A stretch of 34,218 nt of DNA. Source: Clostridium sp. CAG:451 (GTDB taxonomy: Bacteria; Bacillota_I; Bacilli_A; RF39; UBA660). The stretch lies in the NCBI GenBank assembly GCA_000438295.1, contig FR901074.1, positions 34,144-68,361 on the forward strand, given 5' to 3'. Every line of letters begins with the position of its first letter. The first letter of the stretch is position 1. Positions 16,829-23,959 of the stretch are shown here, in pieces. A program made the position numbers and the translations under genes. The notes beneath the pieces were generated by a model. It saw nothing but the letters and a program-made list of their open reading frames with translations, was not told the DNA's origin and searched no databases.

Positions 16829-18276
16829 TACTCTTCACCTCCTATTTGTCCTTTAAGACCGGTTAACATCTCTATCTCATTAGCAATATTTAATACTTTC
16901 TTATCTTCTTTTATTCCACTAGTAAGATTAATACCAATCGGACAGTTATTTACAAAACCAGATGGGATAGTAATTGATGGGAATCCTCCGAAGTTACCTA
17001 GTGCCATATGGTTTTCTAATAATAGGTATTTATCACTTAGCTTATCACTATCATCATCAAACTTAGGAGCAGGTCCACCACTACAAGGTAAGATTAAGCT
17101 ATCATATTCTTTAAAAAGATTTGTTAATTTATCTACTAATAATCTTCTAACTCTACAAGCATTTAGATAAAGTTTCTCTTGATTTTCTTTTTGTAAAATA
17201 TAACTACCTAGGACAAAACGTCTTTTAATAAGTTCTGAGAAGCCTTCTGTTCTAGTAGCAGTTATTAGGCTATTTACATCATCTTTAGCTACTCTATTTC
17301 CAAAAGCAATTCCTGTTAAGTTAGAGTTATTACTAGTTGCTTCGGCACAAGATATTGTCATATAAGTAGGATATATTGCTTCTAGTAATGCTTTATCAAT
17401 GGATATTTCTGTTATTTCTGCTCCTCTAGTCTTTAATCTTTCAAGTAGTGAATAAAAGTTATCTAATACTTGCATTAACTCATCATCATCTTCCTTATAT
17501 AAACTTCTATCTACTATTTCTTTGATATAGAATAACTTTTTACCTGCTAATGGTTCATCAATACCAGATAGTAAATCACTATCATCTTGATAAGTAGTCA
17601 TATCATGAGGATCATATCCTTTAATAGTATTAGTAACTAAAGCGACATCTTTAACACTTCTTGCAAAACAACCAACATGATCAAGACTTGAAGCAAAAGC
17701 AAATAAACCATACCGAGATATTAAACCATATGTTGGCTTATAGCCAACCACTCCGCCAAAAGCAGCTGGTTTTCTAATAGAGTCACCAGTATCACTTCCG
17801 ATGGCAAAGGGTACAATTCCAAGAGCAACTGCAGCAGCACTTCCTGCACTTGACCCACCAATTTCTCTTGTCTTATCATAAGGATTTCTAACTATTCCAG
17901 TATGTCCGGTTGTTCCAGTTCCCCCCATAGCAAGTTCATCTAAAACAGTTTTTCCAACTAATACTGCTCCTGCATTCTTTAATTTCTTATAAACTGTCGC
18001 ATCATAGACTGGTACATAGTTTTTTAAGATATTACTAGATGCTGTTGTTAAAATATTACTAGTAGAAATATTATCTTTCAAAGCATAGGGTATACCTGCT
18101 AGTGGAGTAGTTCTTTTCTTCATCTTAAACTTATCACAAATAGTTACAAAACAGTTATAAGGTTCTTGGTACTTATTAGCAAGACTAACTGCTTCTTTAA
18201 ATAGTTCTTCACTAGTTATACTACCATTATCCAAATTTTCTCTTAAATCACTAATTAAACATTTTCTATAATTCAT
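16828..18276 (-). CDS. gatA: Asp/Glu-tRNA amidotransferase subunit A
   Basis: This amidase subunit releases ammonia from glutamine for GatB. At 482 aa it has the amidase signature with Lys-Ser-Ser catalytic parts: ALKDNIST (Lys), GGSSAGSAAAVA, and GSDTGDSIRKPAAF (cis-Ser and nucleophile Ser). The start lies 11 nt inside gatC. It forms the GatCAB complex with its neighbours. Confidence 0.97.
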   Translation of the reverse strand: MNYRKCLISDLRENLDNGSITSEELFKEAVSLANKYQEPYNCFVTICDKFKMKKRTTPLAGIPYALKDNISTSNILTTASSNILKNYVPVYDATVYKKLKNAGAVLVGKTVLDELAMGGTGTTGHTGIVRNPYDKTREIGGSSAGSAAAVALGIVPFAIGSDTGDSIRKPAAFGGVVGYKPTYGLISRYGLFAFASSLDHVGCFARSVKDVALVTNTIKGYDPHDMTTYQDDSDLLSGIDEPLAGKKLFYIKEIVDRSLYKEDDDELMQVLDNFYSLLERLKTRGAEITEISIDKALLEAIYPTYMTISCAEATSNNSNLTGIAFGNRVAKDDVNSLITATRTEGFSELIKRRFVLGSYILQKENQEKLYLNACRVRRLLVDKLTNLFKEYDSLILPCSGGPAPKFDDDSDKLSDKYLLLENHMALGNFGGFPSITIPSGFVNNCPIGINLTSGIKEDKKVLNIANEIEMLTGLKGQIGGEE

Positions 18277-18580
18277 CCGCTTCCACCACCCTTGGTACTT
18301 TTACTTGATCTCTTACTTGATGTTCTGTATTTTCTAATACTTCATTAACAGAAAGCATCTCCATTTCATTAATCTCATCACATCTAAGCTTCGCTTCATA
18401 TGACACATATGGATAAAATAATGGTTCTGTCTTTTTTATATTAGGAATATTTTCAATAAGTTCCATTTGTTTAAGAATGGTTTTAAACTCATCTTCTAAT
18501 GTTTCATACTCATTATCATCCATGTCAAACATAAGCTTTTTAGCATAGTCTTTCAACATCTCTTTAGTTATCACATTCAT
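18266..18580 (-). CDS. gatC: Asp/Glu-tRNA amidotransferase subunit C
   Basis: A small 104-aa subunit that wraps around GatA and stabilises the GatAB complex. It shows the family pattern: an N-terminal helix pair (KEMLKDYAKKLMFDM), a central IENIPNIKKTEPLFYP segment and a C-terminal VRDQVKVPRVVE block. It is the first gene after the T-box leader, with AAAGGA as ribosome site shortly before the ATG at 18580. An 11-nt overlap with gatA follows. Confidence 0.93.
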   Translation of the reverse strand: MNVITKEMLKDYAKKLMFDMDDNEYETLEDEFKTILKQMELIENIPNIKKTEPLFYPYVSYEAKLRCDEINEMEMLSVNEVLENTEHQVRDQVKVPRVVEADEL

Positions 18581-18601
18581 CAGTCCTTTCTTTAGAAAAC
18601 G

Positions 18602-18638
18602 AAAAAGACTCTAATCCCAGTTAAGGGACGAGTCTTTT
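18602..18638 (-). terminator. T-box attenuator terminator
   Basis: On the minus strand AAAAGACTCGTCCC and GGGATTAGAGTCTTTT form an imperfect long stem around CTTAACT, followed by a T-run (18602-18606). It lies just downstream of the antiterminator sequence and is the off-state hairpin. Confidence 0.88.
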
Positions 18639-18836
18639 ACCCGCGGTACCACCCAATTTATTATCAAGTATGATAATCGCTTATCTTGTTAACGGGAGTC
18701 TACCCGGCTTAGTCTACTTTATTCTTTAAGCACTCCGAAGTGTTATTCGTTAATACTTTTCTTAACTGTTTTCACCAACCACAGCTTCTCTTATAAGTCG
18801 AGTATTACTACTTCTCTTCATCAACGTTTTCTAGTA
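18602..18836 (-). promoter_or_regulatory. Class I T-box leader with Asn (AAC) specifier
   Basis: The conserved T-box sequence TGGGTGGTACCGCGG (18641-18655 on -) is present and is followed by the terminator stem. Upstream, stem I begins near GATGAAGAG (about 18822) and carries the AGTA side of the specifier loop, a GAGAAGCTGTGGTTGGTG apical region, and the returning strand AGTATTAACGAATAACACTTC. Aligned on the CGAA-N-codon-A pattern of the glyQS T-box, the specifier triplet is AAC at 18742-18744, Asn. Uncharged tRNA-Asn would stabilise the antiterminator and switch on gatC-gatA-gatB-aspS. That logic fits an operon making Asn-tRNA indirectly. The variable base of the TGGN bulge is T. Confidence 0.92.
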
Positions 18837-18837
18837 A

Positions 18838-18867
18838 AGTTTACAATAATATTTTACCCATTGTCAA
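18838..18867 (-). promoter_or_regulatory. Promoter of the T-box/gatCAB-aspS operon
   Basis: On the minus strand TTGACA (18862-18867), an 18-nt spacer and TAAACT (18838-18843). The -35 is perfect and the -10 is a 4/6 match. The T-box stem I begins about 15 nt downstream of the -10. Confidence 0.68.
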
Positions 18868-18924
18868 TATTTTTACTCAATTTTTTTGCTCAGGCAGCCA
18901 TATAAATAATATTTTTGACATTAT

Positions 18925-18974
18925 AAAAACCTATAAAGTAAGGATTTCTTTTTTGAAATTTCACCTTATAGGTT
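18925..18974 (-). terminator. Terminator of the BspA-type surface protein gene
   Basis: On the minus strand AACCTATAA (18966-18974) pairs with TTATAGGTT (18928-18936). A smaller inner ATTTC/GAAAT stem follows, and the hairpin ends in TTTTTAT. The stretch 18639-19001 otherwise holds the T-box, its promoter and this hairpin, but no gene. Confidence 0.75.
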
Positions 18975-19001
18975 ATATTTTATTGTTTATTTTCTCTTTT
19001 T

Positions 19002-20201
19002 TTATTCTGATGACATACATTCATTAACATATTTACCAGAAAATTTAGTTTTATCTACTGTTTCCCATAATGGGCAATTACAAAACATAAATCCCATATC
19101 CTCTACATTTGTAGTGTTAAAACTACTTAAATCACTGTTAGTTAAAGATCTACAGTTTTCAAACATTTGATTCATATTTTTTACATTAATTGTATTAAAA
19201 CTACTTACATTTAAGTCTTTAAGGTTAGAACAGAAATAAAACATATGATTCATATCTTTTACTAGCGATGTATCCATAGCTGATAAGTCAACTGATGTTA
19301 TAGTAGAAAAATATGCAAAATAGTAAGACATGTCTTCGTTTGCAACAACTCCTCCTTGTCCACCAATTGTTAACTTATATGTATTATTACCAGTGCCATC
19401 ATCTTCAACATAAGCTACTGCAGAACCATCTTCTGCTTCAGATATATCCCAACTTTTTAATGCCGTAGATGGTATTACATTGTTATTTTTAGTAACCACC
19501 GTTGTCATATTATACACATAATTATCATAGCCGTGAAAATCATCTGCATAATGAATCGATGGGTCATAGCCTTTAATTTTACTTCCACTTACCTTAATAC
19601 CTTCTTTTCCATAAACATTAATTTTAACACTAAATTCAAGGCCACCACCATCTCCTTGTGGATTATAAGCCTCATCTATCCACATTCTCAAACGATACTT
19701 AGTGGTATCACTAGAACTCATAGTACCAGTGGCTAAGCACATCATGTTAGCAGGTCTACCTGTTCTAGGATTTGAAAATTCATCTACTTCATAATTTTTA
19801 GGAGCCATAACACTTATTTCATTACCGTTGGAATCCAACTTTGTTAAATATAGCTTTACATAGGCATCATAAAATCTTCTTGATGAAGTAGTAACATCTT
19901 CTGCTGCTATTTCCCAGTCTATATTAGCATTACCTTGAATAGTACTAGATATTGTAAAATCAAAATACTCGCCATCGTTTAATCTTGTTTTACCAGTAGC
20001 ATCTGTTGTTGGTAATGCCCCTGATAAACTAATAGTATTACTTAATTCTGTATATTTCATACTCATAATGCCGGTTGTAATAACATTCTCTCTCTTACCT
20101 GTACCAGCAAATTGAAAAACTGCATAACTTACTCCTATTATTAAAACAACTATTATCAAAGTCAAAAATATTGACAAAATCAATTGCTTTTTGTTATTCA
20201 T
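19002..20201 (-). CDS. N-terminally anchored surface protein, shared beta module plus BspA/DUF285 repeats
   Basis: A 399-aa protein. Residues 7-27 form a hydrophobic helix. Residues about 28-205 form the same beta module as the 5308-7260 protein, with ITTGIMSMKYTE, GEYFDFTISSTIQG, WEIAAEDVTT, GRPANMM and YNPQGDGGGLEFS. The C-terminal third carries at least three leucine-poor repeats of the BspA/DUF285 type (MNHMFYFCSNLKDLNVSSF, FNTINVKNMNQMFENC, FNTTNVEDMGFMFCNC), which form solenoids on many gut and oral surface proteins. The frame opens upstream at 20249, but the ATG at 20201 is chosen: it has AGGAGGAG about 9 nt before it, and the hydrophobic segment then lies at the right distance. The leader is 160 nt and structured. 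The binding partner is unknown. Confidence 0.8.
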   Translation of the reverse strand: MNNKKQLILSIFLTLIIVVLIIGVSYAVFQFAGTGKRENVITTGIMSMKYTELSNTISLSGALPTTDATGKTRLNDGEYFDFTISSTIQGNANIDWEIAAEDVTTSSRRFYDAYVKLYLTKLDSNGNEISVMAPKNYEVDEFSNPRTGRPANMMCLATGTMSSSDTTKYRLRMWIDEAYNPQGDGGGLEFSVKINVYGKEGIKVSGSKIKGYDPSIHYADDFHGYDNYVYNMTTVVTKNNNVIPSTALKSWDISEAEDGSAVAYVEDDGTGNNTYKLTIGGQGGVVANEDMSYYFAYFSTITSVDLSAMDTSLVKDMNHMFYFCSNLKDLNVSSFNTINVKNMNQMFENCRSLTNSDLSSFNTTNVEDMGFMFCNCPLWETVDKTKFSGKYVNECMSSE

Positions 20202-20364
20202 TATTTCACTCCTCCTATTTGTTATACAAAGTAAGACAAGTGGTACCAATTATTAGTAAGTAAATGAAAGAAAAGTAGCTTCATTTCACAAAACATCATT
20301 GTATATCTTATGGTGAGCCATGATTGTTTGATACAAATGATAAGTACCAATCCTTTCTTACTAT
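20202..20364 (-). promoter_or_regulatory. Long structured leader with a duplicated motif
   Basis: Between the predicted transcription start and the ATG lie about 160 untranslated bases. On the minus strand ATTGGTAC...TTTGTAT occurs twice (about 20331-20352 and 20224-20250). Between the copies, ATCATTTGTAT can fold against ATACAATGAT with an inner ATGG/CCAT helix, and AAATGAA against TTCATTT. I do not recognise a known riboswitch. Confidence 0.4.
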
Positions 20365-20370
20365 AATTAG

Positions 20371-20399
20371 ATTTTAGCAACTATTTCATCATTTTTCAA
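20371..20399 (-). promoter_or_regulatory. Promoter of the BspA-type surface protein gene
   Basis: On the minus strand TTGAAA (20394-20399), 17-nt spacer, TAAAAT (20371-20376): 5/6 and 5/6 matches with optimal spacing. Confidence 0.65.
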
Positions 20400-20405
20400 C
20401 ATTTT

Positions 20406-20894
20406 TTATATTTTTACTGTACCCAATATTATTTCACTAACACCTTTGCTGACCTTTAACAAGACAATTTCATCATCTAACTTTGGTTCATAGAAGATAT
20501 AATAACTAGATAAATCTTGTAATTCGTTTATATAGTCTAAATGATTATTTAATAACTTAATATCTTTATTATAGATAACTGTAAATATCTGATACCTTTC
20601 ATTATTAAAGATAAAGTTTGGATATTTTTTTAAGAAATCACTAGATAAATAAGACTCTATTAACTGATAAGTTATTTCTTCAGAATTGTTAATTGTTAAT
20701 ATTTTTTCTTTTGAGTTGATTTCTTCATAAGAGATATCATCTATATTAATTTTTTTAGTTAAGTTTTCTATTTCAAAAGTCATATTTGTATTAGTAACAT
20801 AAACTGTATCCTTTGTTATATCATCTTTATTTATAAAACTAAACATTATTATTAATAGAAGAAGAATTGTTCCCCACCATTTTTCTTTTTTCAT
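20406..20894 (-). CDS. Unknown membrane-anchored small protein
   Basis: A 162-aa protein that I do not recognise. It has a short basic N-terminus (MKKEKWW) and a hydrophobic helix at about residues 8-21. An exported, acidic, mixed alpha/beta domain follows, with no cysteines and no catalytic motif that I can see. It could be an anchored sensor or a lipoprotein-like factor, but the lipobox is missing. The ribosome site AGGTG is 5 nt before the ATG. It lies immediately downstream of the dnaJ terminator and has its own weak promoter, so it is not part of the heat-shock operon unless readthrough occurs. Confidence 0.7.
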   Translation of the reverse strand: MKKEKWWGTILLLLIIMFSFINKDDITKDTVYVTNTNMTFEIENLTKKINIDDISYEEINSKEKILTINNSEEITYQLIESYLSSDFLKKYPNFIFNNERYQIFTVIYNKDIKLLNNHLDYINELQDLSSYYIFYEPKLDDEIVLLKVSKGVSEIILGTVKI

Positions 20895-20915
20895 TTTATC
20901 ACCTAATGATAATCT

Positions 20916-20943
20916 AACATATTGTATATAAAAATTATGTCAA
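20916..20943 (-). promoter_or_regulatory. Candidate promoter overlapping the dnaJ terminator T-run
   Basis: On the minus strand TTGACA (20938-20943), 16-nt spacer, TATGTT (20916-20921). The -35 is perfect and begins inside the terminator T-tract. The -10 is only a 4/6 match. Confidence 0.45.
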
Positions 20944-20971
20944 AAAAAGAACAAATCATTATGATTCATTC
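20942..20971 (-). terminator. Terminator of the heat-shock operon
   Basis: On the minus strand GAATGAATCA (20962-20971) pairs with TGATTTGTTC (20949-20958), ten pairs with two G-U, followed by TTTTTTT. The 3-nt loop is the dnaJ stop codon itself. Confidence 0.88.
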
Positions 20972-22101
20972 TTTCTTGTAAATTTATCGAATCTATCAAT
21001 ATCTATATCCTTAAAATCAGTATTAGCAAGGGAGTCAAATAGTTTTTTCTGATCTCTTGAAAGTTTTTTAGGAGTTTGTACTCGATAGATTATATACATA
21101 TCCCCTGTTCTTCTTCTATCATCTTTGATACCTTTTCCTCTTACTCTTTGTTTAGTTCCACTATCAGTTCCAGCTGGTACTGATACAGTTATATTACCAT
21201 AGATAGTTGGTATTTCTTTTTTACAACCTAGTGTTGCTTCTACAATAGTAATTGGTACTTCTAAGTAGATATCATTACCGTCTCTTTTAAAGTAGTCATG
21301 TTCTTTGATAGAAAATTCTAGATATAGATCACCTGACTCTCCACCATTAGGAGAAGCATGTCCTTTACCTGCTAATCTTAATCTTTCTCCATTATCTATT
21401 CCAGCAGGAACGTGTACAGTGATAGTTTTTCTTACCTTGACAGTACCTGTTCCCCGACAGTCTGAACAAGTTTTGGCAAAAGTCTTACCTTTTCCTTTAC
21501 AATCAGGACAAGTTGATTTAGTAACAAATGAACCTAAAATTGTTCTTTGTTCTACCGTAACTGTTCCACTACCATGACATCTTGAACAAGTTTTCTCATC
21601 AAAGCCGCCTTTTCCATGGCAATTATCACATTCATCAATTACATCTACATCTATATCTTTTTCACAACCAAATACTGCTTCTTCAAAAGTAAGATTCATT
21701 CTAAGTAGCATATCACTACCACGTTGTTTTCTACTACTTGTTCTGCTACTGCCACTAGAGAAACCGCCAAAACCTCCTCCAAACAAGTCTTCAAAAATAT
21801 CTCCTAAGTCACTGGCATCAAATCCAAAACCACCTGATGAGAAACCACCATAAGGATTTCCCCCAGCTGCTCCACCTTGGAAAGCTGCATGACCAAATTG
21901 ATCATATTGTTTTCTTTTATTCTCGTCTGATAGTACTGAATATGCTTCTTGTACTTCTTTAAATTTTTCTTCAGCATTTTCTTCTTTACTAATATCAGGA
22001 TGATATTTCTTTGCAAGGCGTCTAAAAGCACTTTTAATCTCATCTTGACTAGCACTTTTACTAACACCTAATACTTCATAATAATCCCTTTTAGTTGCCA
22101 T
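20959..22101 (-). CDS. dnaJ: Chaperone DnaJ (Hsp40)
   Basis: The cytoplasmic co-chaperone that stimulates DnaK ATP hydrolysis and delivers unfolded clients. At 380 aa it is full length: J domain (5-70) with HPD at 34-36, a Gly/Phe-rich linker (75-125), four CxxCxGxG zinc motifs (CDNCHGKG, CSRCHGSG, CPDCKGKG, CSDCRGTG) and the C-terminal client-binding beta domains. It starts 11 nt after pepF with AGGAGGTG. Regulation follows the hrcA promoter and its CIRCE elements. Confidence 0.98.
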   Translation of the reverse strand: MATKRDYYEVLGVSKSASQDEIKSAFRRLAKKYHPDISKEENAEEKFKEVQEAYSVLSDENKRKQYDQFGHAAFQGGAAGGNPYGGFSSGGFGFDASDLGDIFEDLFGGGFGGFSSGSSRTSSRKQRGSDMLLRMNLTFEEAVFGCEKDIDVDVIDECDNCHGKGGFDEKTCSRCHGSGTVTVEQRTILGSFVTKSTCPDCKGKGKTFAKTCSDCRGTGTVKVRKTITVHVPAGIDNGERLRLAGKGHASPNGGESGDLYLEFSIKEHDYFKRDGNDIYLEVPITIVEATLGCKKEIPTIYGNITVSVPAGTDSGTKQRVRGKGIKDDRRRTGDMYIIYRVQTPKKLSRDQKKLFDSLANTDFKDIDIDRFDKFTRKNES

Positions 22102-22112
22102 AATTACACCTC

Positions 22113-23903
22113 CTATTTTGTTAATTCTTCAAGTTCATCTACTAAACTATCAAAATATTTAATAGCATCTAGATAAACATCTTCTTTTTCTAAATCTACA
22201 CCTAATATTTTAAAAGTATCAAGAGGAGTAACATTTGAACCAGTTTTAATATATTTTAAATATTTATCAAGTGTTTCTTTATTACCATTTAATATATCAC
22301 TTGCTAAGTGGGATGCTACTGATATACAAATAGCATAGCTATATAAGTAGAAGTTCATATAATAATGACTTCTATATATCCAGTTATATGAACTATATTT
22401 AGTTAGTTTAACTTCTTTACCGCAATAGTATTTTAGTGAATCTTTAGTTATTTTACTCATAAATTCTTTTGTTAAACAATTACCATTATGAACACGTTCA
22501 TACATTAAACGTTCCATATCACATTCGCGAGTAGCTCCAAATAAGTTAGATTCAATAACCCCAATAATATTTTCAAGTCCAAGTATCTTCTCTTCTTTAG
22601 TTTTAGCATTCTTAATCATATAATTTGCAAGTAAACATTCATTTATTAAGGAAGTAACTTCAGCATTAATTATAGCATTCTCACGGTAAGGTAGAAAATT
22701 ATTTTCAATTAAATACTGATGATTAATATTATGACCAGCTTCATGAGCAATAGTTGAAATAGATTCAAAATCATAATTATAGCTCATGAGTATTCTTGAA
22801 TTATTCTCATGTCCACTAATAGAATAACCGCCACTACATTTTCCTTTATATTGACAGTAATCAATATACCTGTTCTTAATTATCTTATCATACTTAGCTA
22901 AATAATCTTCTCCTAATGGTTTTAAAGCTTCTCTTACAATTTGTTGTGCTTCTTCTATTGAATATTCTTTAGTAGAATTAGAAAGTTTTGCCAATAAATC
23001 ATAAGTATATAATTCATCTAGACCAAGTATCTTCTTCCTTACTTTATAATATCTTTGTAATGATGAAACATTTTCTCTAACTACTTTTGATAAAGTGTCA
23101 TATACTTTAACATTTAACTCATTAGAAAATAATTTTGCTTCTAAAGAATCACTAAAGTGATAAATACCTGCTAATGTATCTTTTAGTTTAACATAACCAT
23201 TTAAAAGACTAGCTGAGGTTGAAGCATATTCACTTGCTTTCTTTAATAATTTTGTATCAGCTTGTTTTCTAACCTTTCTATCTTTAGAAGTTTTAAGAAA
23301 ACGAGAATTAGTTGTTGTTAGCTCAACCTTCTCATGTTCATTAATTGTTACTTTACCATAATTATGTTCACCATTAAGCAAGTTAGAATAAATATTACTA
23401 AAATCATCAGTAGCAGATACTAAAGAAGTCACTAACTTCTCTTCTTCTTCGTTTAAAACGTGTTCTTTATAACGATAAATATCATCTAGATATGGCTTAT
23501 AATCATTTAATTTATTATTAGTAATAAATAATTGTTTATAAGAAGTGCTTGTTATTTTTAATAACTCTGGATTGAAAAAAGCTGTTAAATTATTTAATTT
23601 AGTTATTAATAAGCTAGCTTTATTTAACATATCTAAAGGAATAGGTTGTCCTAACAATTCATCATTTCTTACACTAGCATAAATATACATTCTTTCAATT
23701 TCTGTTTCATATTTAATTTCTTTATCTAAATATTCATAAAGTTTAAAAGAATCAGTAGTACACCCTACATAATTTTTTAATATATCTAACTCTTTATTTA
23801 GTTTAGAGTAAGTTTCAAAAAACTCATCATCACTTTTATAGTATTCCGTTAAATCCCACTTATATTTTTCCTCTACTTCTTCTCTATTCTTATATTGTTT
23901 CAT
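22113..23903 (-). CDS. pepF: M3 family oligoendopeptidase F
   Basis: A cytoplasmic zinc metallopeptidase that degrades short peptides. At 596 aa it matches the family. The zinc site is IAHEAGH (His387, Glu388, His391) with the third ligand Glu415 in NAEVTS. The first 100 residues are the helical lid typical of PepF. I chose the ATG at 23903: AGAGG lies 5 nt upstream, and the longer open frame to 23942 would begin inside the dnaK-pepF hairpin. Its position between dnaK and dnaJ is unusual and suggests heat-regulated peptide turnover after chaperone-assisted proteolysis; that link is inference. Confidence 0.93.
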   Translation of the reverse strand: MKQYKNREEVEEKYKWDLTEYYKSDDEFFETYSKLNKELDILKNYVGCTTDSFKLYEYLDKEIKYETEIERMYIYASVRNDELLGQPIPLDMLNKASLLITKLNNLTAFFNPELLKITSTSYKQLFITNNKLNDYKPYLDDIYRYKEHVLNEEEEKLVTSLVSATDDFSNIYSNLLNGEHNYGKVTINEHEKVELTTTNSRFLKTSKDRKVRKQADTKLLKKASEYASTSASLLNGYVKLKDTLAGIYHFSDSLEAKLFSNELNVKVYDTLSKVVRENVSSLQRYYKVRKKILGLDELYTYDLLAKLSNSTKEYSIEEAQQIVREALKPLGEDYLAKYDKIIKNRYIDYCQYKGKCSGGYSISGHENNSRILMSYNYDFESISTIAHEAGHNINHQYLIENNFLPYRENAIINAEVTSLINECLLANYMIKNAKTKEEKILGLENIIGVIESNLFGATRECDMERLMYERVHNGNCLTKEFMSKITKDSLKYYCGKEVKLTKYSSYNWIYRSHYYMNFYLYSYAICISVASHLASDILNGNKETLDKYLKYIKTGSNVTPLDTFKILGVDLEKEDVYLDAIKYFDSLVDELEELTK

Positions 23904-23925
23904 ATATCCTCTTTCTATTATTAGG

Positions 23926-23955
23926 CTAAAAGTTCTAGTCACCTAGAACTTTTAG
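23926..23955 (-). other. 13-bp perfect intercistronic hairpin with GNRA-type loop
   Basis: On the minus strand CTAAAAGTTCTAG (23943-23955) pairs without mismatch with CTAGAACTTTTAG (23926-23938) around a GTGA loop, a GNRA tetraloop in RNA. It starts 5 nt after the dnaK stop. No T-run follows on the minus strand, so it is more likely an mRNA 3'-end stabiliser or processing site that sets dnaK above pepF-dnaJ than a terminator. Confidence 0.75.
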
Positions 23956-23959
23956 ATTA

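Noticed and set aside
16796..17170. Plus-strand open frame opposite gatA/gatB
   Set aside because: Antisense shadow of well-supported genes, with no ribosome site or recognisable domain. The same applies to the other opposite-strand frames at 1469, 5693, 11566, 13352, 14123, 19533, 21305, 25839 and 26285.
20202..20249. Longer start for the BspA-type surface protein
   Set aside because: The added residues precede the basic start of a normal signal anchor, and AGGAGG fits only the ATG at 20201.
21804..22067. Minus-strand frame inside dnaJ
   Set aside because: Out-of-frame shadow of the J domain and Gly/Phe region.
23904..23942. Longer pepF start at 23942
   Set aside because: It lies within the dnaK-pepF hairpin and the added residues are unlike family N-termini.
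23926..23955. dnaK-pepF hairpin as intrinsic terminator
   Set aside because: No T-run follows on the transcribed strand; the T-rich side is on the opposite strand, inside dnaK.
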